A DNA stretch of 64,000 nt from NCBI GenBank assembly GCA_002328835.1, contig DCWN01000017.1, positions 283,975 through 347,974 of the forward strand, written 5' to 3'. The position numbers and the translations under genes were made by a program. The DNA comes from Acidobacteria bacterium UBA2161. GTDB lineage: Bacteria; Acidobacteriota; Vicinamibacteria; Vicinamibacterales; UBA823. The stretch's first letter is position 1. Each line of letters opens with the position of its first letter. Of the stretch, positions 49,058 through 57,560 are shown piece by piece. The notes beneath the pieces were generated by a model. It was given only the letters and a program-made list of their open reading frames with translations. It searched no databases and had not been told where the DNA came from.

Positions 49058-50071
49058 TCATGCGTCGACCGTCCGGCCCCGCTTGACGAGGTGCCGCTTG
49101 ATCTCGTCGTGATAGGCGAAGATGGCTGGCGTTCCACCCGAGTGGATGAAGACGAGCTGCTGCCCCGACGCCCAGCGTCCGGCCGCGTGATCGGCCAGCA
49201 GCCCCGAGAACACCTTTCCTGAGTACACCGGGTCGAGCAAGATCCCCTCGGTCTCGGCCATCAACATCAGCGCGTCGAGGCACCCTTCCGTCGCGTCGCC
49301 GTACTCGCGGCCGATGAACTCGTCGCAGATTTCGTGGGCGCCGCGCGATCGGGCCGGGTCGCGCCCGAGCAGCTCGCACAGCCCGGCCCACCAGCGCTCG
49401 AGGTTCTCGCGGCATTTCTCCAGACGCGCGTTGACGCTCACGCCAATCACGGACCCGTCGAGGCCACGCTCGCGCAGTGCCAGGAGCATCGACGTGAAGA
49501 TGCCCCCCGTTCCGAACGGTGTGTAGACCGCGTCGGGCCGGACGTTGGCGGCCCCGAGCTGGTCGGCCAGTTCCAGGCCGGCCCGGACGTATCCCAGGCA
49601 GCTCGTCGGCGTCGTGCCGCTGACGGGGATGTAGTAGGGCCGCTCTCCCACGGCCCGCAACTCGTCGCACAGGGCGAGGGCGTGCTTCTCGAGATCCCAG
49701 TGGTCTGCCGTCTCGACGAAGCGGACGTCGGCCCCCATCAGGTAGACCGTCAGCAGGTTTGCCTGAAAGGCCTGATACCGGTCGCGGCTGAGAACGAGCG
49801 CGCACTTCATGCCGAGCTTGCGCGCGGCCGCCGTGGTCAGCCTCGCGTGGTTGCTTTGCGTGCTGCCGCACGTCACGAGAATGCTGGCGTCGGCGGCAAC
49901 CGCCTTCGCCGCTTCGTACTCCAGCTTCCGCGGTTTGTCGCCGCCGAGCGCCAGATCGGTGAGGTCCTCCCGCTTGATGCGGAGATCTAGATCGAGCCGC
50001 CGGCTCAGGTGCTCCAGCCGCACGAGCGGTGTCGCGGTTCGGATCAGATCCTGACGGGGGTGTCCAGTCAA
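49058..50071 (-). CDS. PLP-dependent ACC deaminase/D-cysteine desulfhydrase family protein
   Basis: 337 residues from TTG 50071; the exact start is unsure because no strong ribosome site is seen. The PLP lysine is in LALGGDKPRKLEY (Lys46; Asp replaces the common Asn of GGNK). GSTQSNHARLTTAAARKLGM gives the substrate-carboxylate contacts, and YTPFGTGGIFTSMLLAL binds PLP phosphate. The family includes 1-aminocyclopropane-1-carboxylate deaminase, D-cysteine desulfhydrase and L-cysteate lyase; the residues seen do not separate these, but the desulfhydrase type is more common. Convergent with ltaE, 13 bp apart. Confidence 0.85.
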   Translation of the reverse strand: MTGHPRQDLIRTATPLVRLEHLSRRLDLDLRIKREDLTDLALGGDKPRKLEYEAAKAVAADASILVTCGSTQSNHARLTTAAARKLGMKCALVLSRDRYQAFQANLLTVYLMGADVRFVETADHWDLEKHALALCDELRAVGERPYYIPVSGTTPTSCLGYVRAGLELADQLGAANVRPDAVYTPFGTGGIFTSMLLALRERGLDGSVIGVSVNARLEKCRENLERWWAGLCELLGRDPARSRGAHEICDEFIGREYGDATEGCLDALMLMAETEGILLDPVYSGKVFSGLLADHAAGRWASGQQLVFIHSGGTPAIFAYHDEIKRHLVKRGRTVDA

Positions 50072-50205
50072 GCGCCTGGGCGATGGTCAACGAGGAATCG
50101 GTCATGAGGTGAACGCAGAGTATAGGCGAACCGCCCCGAGGGTACCCGGCACGGTCTACATGTTAGGATGCCAGTCGACCCCAACGCCAACCAGAGGAGA
50201 GTCCC

Positions 50206-51048
50206 ATGTGCGCACCGAGTGTGATCGCGGCGGTCGGCCGGTCGATATCCCGACGGCAGGTTCTGGGTGCGATGGGCGCTGCCTCTCTGGGCGCGGCGTG
50301 CGGCGCCGCGCCAGCTGACCCGCCGGTTGATGCCCAGGCCGAGACGGGCCGGCCGCGGCCGTACGACCATCTCTTCGACCTGACGCATGTCCTGACGATG
50401 TCGATGCCGGTCTATCCGGGCCTGACCCGGCCGCAGATGACCCAGACTTCGAGCCTCGAGGAGAACGGCGTCTACAACAACGACCTGATGTTCGGGGAGC
50501 ACACCGGCACGCACCTGGACGCGCCGCTGCACTTCGCCGAGGGCGGGATGACGACCGATCAGATCCCGGCGGAGAACTTCTTCGCACCGCTGGTGGTCAT
50601 TTCAATAGCCTCGCGCGCGGCCGATGACCCGGACACGGGCGTCACGGTCGACGACGTTCTGGCCTGGGAGACGGCGCACGGCCCGCTGCCACCCGGCGCG
50701 TTCGTCGCGATGCTCTCGGGTTGGGGCGATCGGATCGGCGACCCCGACGCGTTCGCGAACCTCGATGACGACGGCGTCATGCATGCACCGGGCTACACCG
50801 GCGAGGCCGCGGCGTTCCTCTGCGAGGAGCGTGACATCGTCGGCGTCGGCGTGGACGGGTTCAGCCTCGATCTGGGCACCGCCCAGGAATACCCCGCCCA
50901 CCGCACGTTCCTGCCGGCCGGCAAGTACGGCGTCGAACTGATGGCCAACCTCGAGACCGTGCCACCGGCTGGCGCGACGCTCATCGTCGGCGCGCCGAAG
51001 CACGAGCGCGGTTCGGGCGGCCCGGCGCGGGTCTTTGCCGTCGTCTAG
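50206..51048 (+). CDS. Cyclase-family (kynurenine-formamidase-like) hydrolase, Tat lipoprotein
   Basis: 280 residues; GAGGAGAG precedes the ATG. The N-terminus has a twin-arginine motif (SRRQVLGAMG) and a lipobox-like LGAAC (Cys32), so it is probably a Tat-exported lipoprotein. The cyclase-family zinc signature HTGTHLDAPLHF lies at residues 99-110. DLTHVLTMSMPVYPG and GVGVDGFSLDLG are also typical. Family members hydrolyse N-formylkynurenine, isatin or cyclic amides. No tryptophan catabolism genes are nearby, so a different exported substrate is likely. Confidence 0.88.
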   Translation: MCAPSVIAAVGRSISRRQVLGAMGAASLGAACGAAPADPPVDAQAETGRPRPYDHLFDLTHVLTMSMPVYPGLTRPQMTQTSSLEENGVYNNDLMFGEHTGTHLDAPLHFAEGGMTTDQIPAENFFAPLVVISIASRAADDPDTGVTVDDVLAWETAHGPLPPGAFVAMLSGWGDRIGDPDAFANLDDDGVMHAPGYTGEAAAFLCEERDIVGVGVDGFSLDLGTAQEYPAHRTFLPAGKYGVELMANLETVPPAGATLIVGAPKHERGSGGPARVFAVV

Positions 51049-51092
51049 GCGAAGCCGTCCGCGAAGCCAGGGCTGAACGCGCGCCACCTTGC

Positions 51093-51665
51093 CTACGGGC
51101 CGGTGTCGCCGACCCAGTCGGCAACGAGCGCGCCCGCACCGTATGCGGCCGCGGCCACCGCCACGCCGAGCATAAGCATCTCGATCCCGCTCCACCACCA
51201 GCTGTCGGTGGTCACCATCGCCCGCGCCGCACCGACCCCGAACAGCACGACGAGGGTCACCGCGCAGGAGGCTTCGAACCGGCCGATCGCCAACTCCGGC
51301 GTGAGGTACGGAATCAGCGGGACCGCGCCGACCACGACGAACGACACGAACGTCGCCAGGCCGTGCCGGATCGGCTGCGCCTCTTCCTCGGGCCGATTCT
51401 GGGCGGCGAGCGCGCTTTCGTGCGATCGGATGCTGAGGTAGTTGCCGACCCCCATCGACAGCCCGTCGGCAAACAGATTGGCCGCGCCGACCACCAGGAC
51501 CGCTTTCAGCGACAGCGCGCCGCCGGAGACGCCGGCGACGACGGCGAACGTCGTGACGATGCCGTCGAGCGCGCCGTAGACCAGGTCGCGGATGTAGTGT
51601 TGCGCGATCTCGACGGTGTTCTCGGGTGTCTGATGCCGCGATGGCGGGCGTGATACTGACGTCAT
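51093..51665 (-). CDS. VIT1/CCC1-family iron/manganese transporter
   Basis: 190 residues from the ATG at 51665, which has GAGG six bases upstream; a longer frame would overlap the neighbour. The first transmembrane region carries DLVYGALDGIVTTFAVVAGV, the family hallmark, and AANLFADGLSMGVGNYLSIR is the second conserved block. Five helices can be counted. The cytosolic metal-binding loop (ALAAQNRPEEEAQPIRHGLA) is short, as in bacterial members. It moves Fe2+ or Mn2+ out of the cytoplasm. The gene starts 7 bp after the stop of the membrane protein gene upstream, suggesting co-transcription. Confidence 0.9.
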   Translation of the reverse strand: MTSVSRPPSRHQTPENTVEIAQHYIRDLVYGALDGIVTTFAVVAGVSGGALSLKAVLVVGAANLFADGLSMGVGNYLSIRSHESALAAQNRPEEEAQPIRHGLATFVSFVVVGAVPLIPYLTPELAIGRFEASCAVTLVVLFGVGAARAMVTTDSWWWSGIEMLMLGVAVAAAAYGAGALVADWVGDTGP

Positions 51666-51672
51666 ACTGACC

Positions 51673-53049
51673 TCACGAGTCGACTGACGGGGACGCTGAT
51701 GGCGCATCGGCGCCCGACTGCACAGGGATCACTGCCGGCGTTCTGCGAAACGCGTGGCGCGCCACGACGAAGCCGTTGGCCGCGCTGAGCATCACGCCGA
51801 CCAACAGCGCTGTCGCGCTGGCCGCAATGAGCGGAATCGATTCGGCATAGAACCCGCCCGCCAGGCCAGGCACGCCGACGAGCCAGCCGAGAAACGCGCC
51901 GCGCTGTGCGCCGCGCGACGGCATCTGATGCGGCGATGGGACGGGGCCGCGCCAGCCGGAGTCGGCGAACGCCCAGTACCACGCATGTAACGGTAGCAGC
52001 CTGGTCTCCATTCCGACGATGAGCTGGCCGAGAAAGCCGAGGAGCGCGAAGACGCCGTAGACGGTTGCCAGGCGCAGCATAGTCACCGACGGGGACGCGA
52101 TCGACAGCACGAGCCCGCAGCCGGCGCTCAGCCCGAGATACACGACCGCGAGCAGCGCGTGGAGCGAACCGAACTCCGGCACCGGGCGTGCCGGCGGTGC
52201 GGGGCGCGAATGACGCTGCATCCAGATCACCTGCGACATGAAGACTCCGAGGCCCGCGAGCGTCGCTCCGGCCGATGCCGTCACGAGCGCGCCGACGCCG
52301 CTTGCGAGGCCCACGAACAGGCCCAGCGCTCCGGCTTCGAGCAGGACCGCGCTGGCCACGATCGGCGCGCCGGTTGGCATCGCCGCCGGGAGCACCATCG
52401 GGAAGAGCCGGTAGCCGATTCCGACGGCCATCATCGTCGCCCATCCGATTCCGGCCAGGTGCGCATGCGCCAGGGCGTGCCGCAGCGAGTCGCCCGGCAG
52501 GATGTCGAGCGAGCCGAGCTTGTCGATGCCGGCCGTCAGACCGAACAGGGCCGCGAGCGTGACGTTGGCGAACGCGAGCACCACGTGGGCCTTGACGGCG
52601 GTCTGCACCGGCGCCGCCCAGAGGCTCCGGACGACCCGCGCGCCGACCCACACGAAGCCGGCGATCACGAGCAGCGCGGAATACGCCATCCCGCTCAGTT
52701 CGTCGATCCAGAAGTGCGAAACGATCCCGGAGACACCGACCACCGACGACGCCCAGGCCCACGTGTCGCCGCGGCCGGCTGGCAGCGGCGCGCGCAAGGC
52801 GAGCGGGCTGACGATGTACAGCGCGCCGAGAATCGATAGGCTGATCCACCCCAGCGTCACGAGGTGCACGACCGCCAGCATTCGGGGGTGGTAGTAGAAA
52901 CCGGCAACGCTGCGTGGATCGACGGCCACCACCGCGACCGCCAGCGCCAGGAACAGGTGCGCCGCGCCGAAGTACAACCACGGCAAACGGCGCGGCGGCA
53001 GGAGATCGGGGGACGCGCCGAACGGAATGGACTTCGGGTCGCCGGTCAC
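51673..53049 (-). CDS. Polytopic haem-copper-oxidase-I/NnrS-like membrane protein
   Basis: 458 residues from GTG 53049. About twelve hydrophobic segments occur, with histidines inside or at the ends of helices: YYHPRMLAVVHLVTLGWISL, GIVSHFWIDE, AVKAHVVLAFANVTLAAL, RHALAHAHLAGIGWATMMAV and RLLPLHAWYWAF. This pattern resembles cytochrome oxidase subunit I-like and NnrS-like haem proteins without a full HCO active site. Such proteins are linked to NO metabolism or cytochrome maturation. With the Crp/Fnr gene, hemerythrin and narG remnant within 12 kb, a link to nitrogen-oxide respiration is plausible. Exact family uncertain. Confidence 0.65.
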   Translation of the reverse strand: MTGDPKSIPFGASPDLLPPRRLPWLYFGAAHLFLALAVAVVAVDPRSVAGFYYHPRMLAVVHLVTLGWISLSILGALYIVSPLALRAPLPAGRGDTWAWASSVVGVSGIVSHFWIDELSGMAYSALLVIAGFVWVGARVVRSLWAAPVQTAVKAHVVLAFANVTLAALFGLTAGIDKLGSLDILPGDSLRHALAHAHLAGIGWATMMAVGIGYRLFPMVLPAAMPTGAPIVASAVLLEAGALGLFVGLASGVGALVTASAGATLAGLGVFMSQVIWMQRHSRPAPPARPVPEFGSLHALLAVVYLGLSAGCGLVLSIASPSVTMLRLATVYGVFALLGFLGQLIVGMETRLLPLHAWYWAFADSGWRGPVPSPHQMPSRGAQRGAFLGWLVGVPGLAGGFYAESIPLIAASATALLVGVMLSAANGFVVARHAFRRTPAVIPVQSGADAPSASPSVDS

Positions 53050-53230
53050 CGGGAGCCTCGCGCCGATCGTACCGGGGTCGGCGATGAAACGCCAGCGCCG
53101 CGCGGCGCGTCAGAGGCTACATCGAGCACGATCCGGGTGTCGGCAGGCCGACCGGGCGACTTGCCGATCTGATACGCTGCCTGGTGCAGCAGCTTTCTTG
53201 CGTCAGCAGACAATGGGAGAAGCGTCGAGG

Positions 53231-56200
53231 ATGGCGGTACGCCTGCGGGCCTGGATAGTCGTGGCGTTGGCGGTCGGCGCCGTGTCGACCGGCTTGGCCC
53301 AGACGCACCTCGGGGCGATCCGGGGAACGGTCCTCGACCCGACGGGCGCGACGGTCGCCGAGGCGGCGCTGACGGTCGTGCACGTGCCGACCGGCGTGGG
53401 GCGGAAGACGACGACCAGTGTCGACGGCGCGTTCGTCCTGACGCAGCTGCCGCCCGGGAACTACCGGATCGACACCGCGCGCGACGGCTACAAGACCCAC
53501 GTCAGCCAGACGACGCTGCAGGTCAGTCAGCGGCTGAGTCTAGAGATCCGGCTCGAGATCGGCGCCATCACCGAGCAGGTCGTGGTCACGGCCGACGCGC
53601 TCATCGACCGGGAGTCGGTGGCGCTCACGACCGTCGTCGACAACGCCCAGATCGTCCAGCTGCCGCTCGACGGCCGGAACTTCCTCGAGCTGGCCTTGCT
53701 CGCGCCCGGCACATCGCCGGCAGCGCAGGGGTCGGCCGCCTCGGTCCGCGGCGACTTCGCCATGAGCGTCAACGGGGCGCGCGAGGACGCCAACGCCTTC
53801 CTCCTCGACGGCGGCTACAACGTCGACCCCAAGCTGAACACGTCGTCGGTCCGACCGCCCGTCGACGCCATCAAGGAATTCCGGGTCCTGACCAACACCT
53901 ACGACGCCTCGTTCGGTCGCCACGCCGGCGGCCAGGTCAACGTGACGACGATGGCCGGTAGCAACCGGTTCTCGGGCATGGCCTACGAGTTCTTCCGCAC
54001 CCAGGCGCTGAACGCCACCAACGCCTTCGCGCCGTCCGACCAGCCGGCACCCGACTATCGACGCAGCCAGTTCGGCCTGTCGATCGGCGGTCCGGTGGTG
54101 CGGAACCAGACGTTCTTCTTCGCCGACTACGAGGGGCTGCGGCTCGACGAAGGGATCACGCAGATCGCGAACGTGCCCACGGCGGCCGAGCGGCAGGGCG
54201 ACTTCTCGGCCAGCCTGCTGCTGCCGCCGACGAATCCGGTCACGGGCCAGCGTTTCCCGGGCGACGTGATCCCGGCGCCGTTCGTGGACCCGATCGGCGG
54301 AGCGATCGCGAATCTCTACCCGCTGCCGAATCGTGCGGTCCCGTTCGAGAACCACGTTGACTCGCCGACGCTGCGCGACCGCAACGATCACGTCGACGTC
54401 CGCGTCGACCATCTGATCGGCGCCGGGTCGACGCTCATGGCCCGCTATAGCCTGGGCGACCGACGGCTGTTCGAGCCGTTCTCCGGGCCGGGCTTCGCGG
54501 CCGTGCCCGGTTTCGGGTCGGACATCGAGCGCCGTGCGCAGAATCTCGTCGTCGGACTTACACAGGTCGTCTCGCCGAGCATCGTCAACGACCTGCGGGT
54601 CGTCTACAACCGCGTCTCCGCCGGCGTCTTTCACGAGAACCTCGGCAACAGCCTGAGTACCGCGGTGGGCTTGCCCGAGCTGTCGGACAACCCGCGCGAT
54701 TTCGGCTTGAGCTTCATCACGATCACGGGCTACTCGCCGCTCGGCGACGAGTTCAACAACCCGCAACGGAGCACGACGAACACGGTGCAGCTGCTCGATT
54801 CGCTGACCTATGTGCGCGGGCGTCACCTGTTGAAGTTCGGCGCCGACGCGCTCTTCACGCGACAGGAGGCGTTCCGCGACGTCCAGTCGCGCGGCTTCCT
54901 CACATTCTCGAGCCAGCCGAACTTCACCGGCAACGCACTCGCCGACCTGCTGCTCGGCCTACCGCTCGTCACGGGCGGCGCGCGGCTCGACAACCCGCAG
55001 CGGCTACGCACCGAGAGCATCAACCTGTTCGTGCAGGACGAGATCAGGCTCGACGACGACCTGACGCTGTCGGCCGGCCTCCGCTACGAGGTGATCTCGC
55101 CGCCGGTCGACGTCGAGGACCGCGCCAACGTCTTCGACCCGGTGTCGGGGACGATCGTGCAGGTGGGCACGGAGGGCGTGCCGCGAAGCGGCTACGCGAC
55201 CGACACCAATAACGTCGCGCCGCGGGTGGGCCTGGCGTGGGCGCCGGGCGGCCGCGGTGACACCGTCATCCGAGGCGGATACGGCATCTACTACAACCAG
55301 TCGGCCCTGGCGCCGGGCGAAGGGCTCTACTTCAACCCGCCCTACTTCGACTTCAACCTGTACTTCCCGCTGCCCGGCTTGCCGCTGACGCTGGCGAATC
55401 CGTTCCCCGAGCAGTTCCCGCTGCCGACGCCGCCCTCGGCGCTGGCGTTCGACCCAGCGCTCAAGACCCCGTGGCTCGAGCAGTGGAGCGTCGGCGTTCA
55501 GCGGAAGTTCGGTGGCCGGCGCGCGATCGAGATCGCCTACGTCGGCTCCAGAGGACACGACCTGTTGACGGCGCGCGACATCAACCAGCCCGAGCCGAGC
55601 CCGGTCCCGGTCAACCGACGCCCCGACCCGAGATTCGGCGACATCGTCTCGCTCGAGTCCACGGCCAGATCGCGTTATGACGCGCTGCAGGTAACGGCCC
55701 AGCAGCGGATGCGCGACGGCCTCACGCTGCACGCCGCGTACACACTCGGCAAGTCGACCGACGACGCCTCGGATTTCTTCACGAGCGCCGGCGACCCGAA
55801 CTTCCCACAGGACAGCAACAACCCCGGCGCCGACCACGGTCGATCGAGCTTCGACGTCCGCCACCGGTTCACGGCCAGCTTCGCCTACGTGCTGCCGTTC
55901 GGCGCCGGTCAGCGCTGGGCGTCGGAGGGATGGGCCGCACGGGTCCTGGGCGACTGGACCATCGCCGGAATCTTCACCGCAGAGAGCGGGGCGCCGTTCA
56001 CCGTGGCGTTGCTGCCGGAGATCGACAACAGCAACACCGGGCGCGCCGCGCTCGGGTTCGGCGCGAACGATCGGCCAAGTCTGTCGGGCAACGCCGCGCT
56101 GAGGGATCCGTCAGCCGCAGCGTGGTTCGACACCGACGCCTTCACGTTCCCGGCGTTCGGGAGCTTCGGCAACGCCGGGCGCAACATCCTGGACGGACCG

Positions 56201-56407
56201 GGCTACCAGAACCTCAACCTGGCCGTCCTCAAGCTGGCATCGCTGAGTGAGGGTGTGAACGTCCAGCTCAGGCTCGAGGCGTTCAACGTCCTGAACCGTG
56301 TGAACCTCGGTTTGCCGGACGTGTTTCTCGGCTCGCCGACCTTCGGCCGGATCCTCACGGCCGGTCCCGCCCGGCGGCTGCAGCTCGGCCTGAAGCTGAT
56401 TTACTAG
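53231..56407 (+). CDS. Large TonB-dependent receptor with carboxypeptidase-regulatory domain (Oar-like)
   Basis: 1,058 residues from the ATG at 53231 (GGGAGAAG about nine bases upstream; ATG 53213 is an alternative). The signal peptide ends TGLAQ. Residues ~27-105 form a carboxypeptidase-regulatory-like domain (IRGTVLDPTGATVAEAALTV). The plug has IVQLPLDGRNFLELALLAPG, NAFLLDGGYNVDPK and SFGRHAGGQVNVTT; the barrel includes FFFADYEGLRL, LFVQDEIRLDDDLTLSAGLR and GGYGIYYNQS, ending LQLGLKLIY. This is the abundant Oar-like receptor type of Acidobacteriota, thought to import or bind glycans, peptides or other large substrates. Its ligand is not predictable. Confidence 0.88.
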   Translation: MAVRLRAWIVVALAVGAVSTGLAQTHLGAIRGTVLDPTGATVAEAALTVVHVPTGVGRKTTTSVDGAFVLTQLPPGNYRIDTARDGYKTHVSQTTLQVSQRLSLEIRLEIGAITEQVVVTADALIDRESVALTTVVDNAQIVQLPLDGRNFLELALLAPGTSPAAQGSAASVRGDFAMSVNGAREDANAFLLDGGYNVDPKLNTSSVRPPVDAIKEFRVLTNTYDASFGRHAGGQVNVTTMAGSNRFSGMAYEFFRTQALNATNAFAPSDQPAPDYRRSQFGLSIGGPVVRNQTFFFADYEGLRLDEGITQIANVPTAAERQGDFSASLLLPPTNPVTGQRFPGDVIPAPFVDPIGGAIANLYPLPNRAVPFENHVDSPTLRDRNDHVDVRVDHLIGAGSTLMARYSLGDRRLFEPFSGPGFAAVPGFGSDIERRAQNLVVGLTQVVSPSIVNDLRVVYNRVSAGVFHENLGNSLSTAVGLPELSDNPRDFGLSFITITGYSPLGDEFNNPQRSTTNTVQLLDSLTYVRGRHLLKFGADALFTRQEAFRDVQSRGFLTFSSQPNFTGNALADLLLGLPLVTGGARLDNPQRLRTESINLFVQDEIRLDDDLTLSAGLRYEVISPPVDVEDRANVFDPVSGTIVQVGTEGVPRSGYATDTNNVAPRVGLAWAPGGRGDTVIRGGYGIYYNQSALAPGEGLYFNPPYFDFNLYFPLPGLPLTLANPFPEQFPLPTPPSALAFDPALKTPWLEQWSVGVQRKFGGRRAIEIAYVGSRGHDLLTARDINQPEPSPVPVNRRPDPRFGDIVSLESTARSRYDALQVTAQQRMRDGLTLHAAYTLGKSTDDASDFFTSAGDPNFPQDSNNPGADHGRSSFDVRHRFTASFAYVLPFGAGQRWASEGWAARVLGDWTIAGIFTAESGAPFTVALLPEIDNSNTGRAALGFGANDRPSLSGNAALRDPSAAAWFDTDAFTFPAFGSFGNAGRNILDGPGYQNLNLAVLKLASLSEGVNVQLRLEAFNVLNRVNLGLPDVFLGSPTFGRILTAGPARRLQLGLKLIY

Positions 56408-56512
56408 TAGGGCTTCGCCTGCGGCTCGCCCCTGCAGCCCTGCTCACTCGCTCCGCTTCGGAGGCCCCAGCATCTCTCTTGGGTCCGCATGAAGGGGCAA
56501 GGACTGCCCTAC
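56407..56512. other. Convergent gap with a terminal inverted repeat
   Basis: GTAGGGC (56407-56413) and GCCCTAC (56506-56512) face each other 92 bp apart, starting at the receptor stop codon. The interior has GCTCACTCGCTCCGC-type short repeats. It may be a terminator domain or a small palindromic element. Repeat A copy 4 follows after 16 bp. Confidence 0.35.
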
Positions 56513-56528
56513 GCAACTGAGGACGATC

Positions 56529-56625
56529 AGAGCGCGCACGGCGCGCTCCGCGGGCGCCGGCACGGGGTGTCCGGGGTCCCCGTAAGGCGCCCGCGTGGGG
56601 CTTGGGGCGCAAGGCACCCCATCTA
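56529..56625. repeat. Structured repeat family A, copy 4
   Basis: Stem 1 GAGCGCGC-ACG-GCGCGCTC (perfect), middle stem GCGGGCGCC with GGCGCCCGC (perfect, bases changed on both sides relative to copy 1), terminal hairpin TGGGGCGC-AAG-GCACCCCA (one mismatch). Its final CTA (56623-56625) is the stop codon of the minus-strand DsbA-like gene. Confidence 0.85.
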
Positions 56626-57369
56626 GGTACCGTTCAGTAGCGCTTGGATCTGCGCCTCGAACGTCGCGAACGGCTGGGCACCGACGATGATGGTGCCTTC
56701 CACCGTGTCACCCGAAGCGCGGCCGACGACGAAGCTGGGCGTGCCGGTGAGGCCGATCGCACTCGCGGCGGCCATGTCGGCCTGCACCTCGGTCGTGTAC
56801 TTTCCGCTGCCCAGACACGCCTCGAAGCCGGCGCCGTCGAGTCCCAGGTCCGCGGCGTAGTCGACGAGCGCCGCATCGTCGAGCGCGTTGATGTTCTGGA
56901 ACATCACCTCGCGCATCTCCCAGTACTTCCCCTGCTCGTCGGCGCAGCGGGCGGCGTAGGCGGCCTGCTCGGCGTTGGCGTGCATCGGCAGCGGCAGATC
57001 GCGGCTCACCAGCCTGACCTGCCCGGTGTCGATGTACTTCGCCTTCAACTCGCCGAAGGTCGTCGTGGCGAACCGGCTGCAGAACGGGCACTGGTAGTCG
57101 GTGAACTCGACCATCGTGACCGGTGCATCGAGACTCCCGAACGAGTGGGCGTCGGCGATCGAAACCTCGGCCGACCGCGGACGAGGCGCCTGTGCCTGCG
57201 GCGCCTGCGGCGCGCCACCCTGGCCCTCCAGCAGCTTCCGGATCTCCTGCAGCTCGTTGAGGATCGCCGCCGCCTGGCCCTGGTTCATCGCCGACGACTG
57301 GCGATTGCAGCCCGCGGCAAGCGCCGAGCCGATCGAAACCACCACGCCGAATATGACCATTCTTCGCAT
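56623..57369 (-). CDS. DsbA/BdbD-like thiol-disulfide lipoprotein
   Basis: 248 residues. Signal peptide with lipobox LAAGC (Cys21) predicts a lipoprotein. A short coiled-coil segment (QAAAILNELQEIRKLLEGQ) and a Pro/Ala/Gln linker lead to the thioredoxin-fold domain beginning FGSLDAPVTMVEFTDYQCPF, with active-site CPFC at 94-97, and ending with GLTGTPSFVVG containing the cis-Pro loop. It likely oxidises or isomerises disulfides of exported proteins. The stop codon is contributed by repeat A copy 4. Divergent from the PQQ-like propeller operon. Confidence 0.9.
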   Translation of the reverse strand: MRRMVIFGVVVSIGSALAAGCNRQSSAMNQGQAAAILNELQEIRKLLEGQGGAPQAPQAQAPRPRSAEVSIADAHSFGSLDAPVTMVEFTDYQCPFCSRFATTTFGELKAKYIDTGQVRLVSRDLPLPMHANAEQAAYAARCADEQGKYWEMREVMFQNINALDDAALVDYAADLGLDGAGFEACLGSGKYTTEVQADMAAASAIGLTGTPSFVVGRASGDTVEGTIIVGAQPFATFEAQIQALLNGT

Positions 57370-57495
57370 CTGCTTGGTTCCTCGCGGCTGATCGTATCAA
57401 GCCCGAAGGAAAAGTGAGACCCAGCCCAGCGCCGGGCCGGATTCACGCAGGGTTCGAGGGCGTCAACGGTCTGGCGGTTTGCGGCGTCCTTCACC

Positions 57496-57522
57496 TTGAC
57501 GGTCAAAAGACGCACATATTAA
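57496..57522 (+). promoter_or_regulatory. Candidate promoter and operator of the propeller operon
   Basis: TTGACG (57496-57501), 15-bp spacer, TATTAA (57517-57522). The -35 overlaps an inverted repeat TTGAC-G-GTCAA (57496-57506) that could bind a repressor. The spacer is shorter than usual. Confidence 0.3.
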
Positions 57523-57525
57523 GGT

Positions 57526-57545
57526 CGAAGGGTTTCGGCCCTTCG
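57526..57545 (+). other. Leader hairpin before the first propeller gene
   Basis: CGAAGGG (57526-57532) pairs perfectly with CCCTTCG (57539-57545), loop TTTCGG. Two TTCGAA palindromes follow up to the start codon at 57561, and no ribosome site is evident. Confidence 0.35.
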
Positions 57546-57560
57546 AACCGTTCGAATCAG

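Noticed and set aside
48774..50105. Alternative minus-strand frame overlapping the PLP deaminase gene
   Set aside because: The sequence is low-complexity and Arg-rich, whereas the neighbouring frame carries the complete PLP-enzyme motifs.
57541..57560. tRNA-like T-arm (GTTCGAATC) before the first propeller gene
   Set aside because: No acceptor stem, D-arm or anticodon arm can be drawn around it; it is explained by two TTCGAA palindromes.
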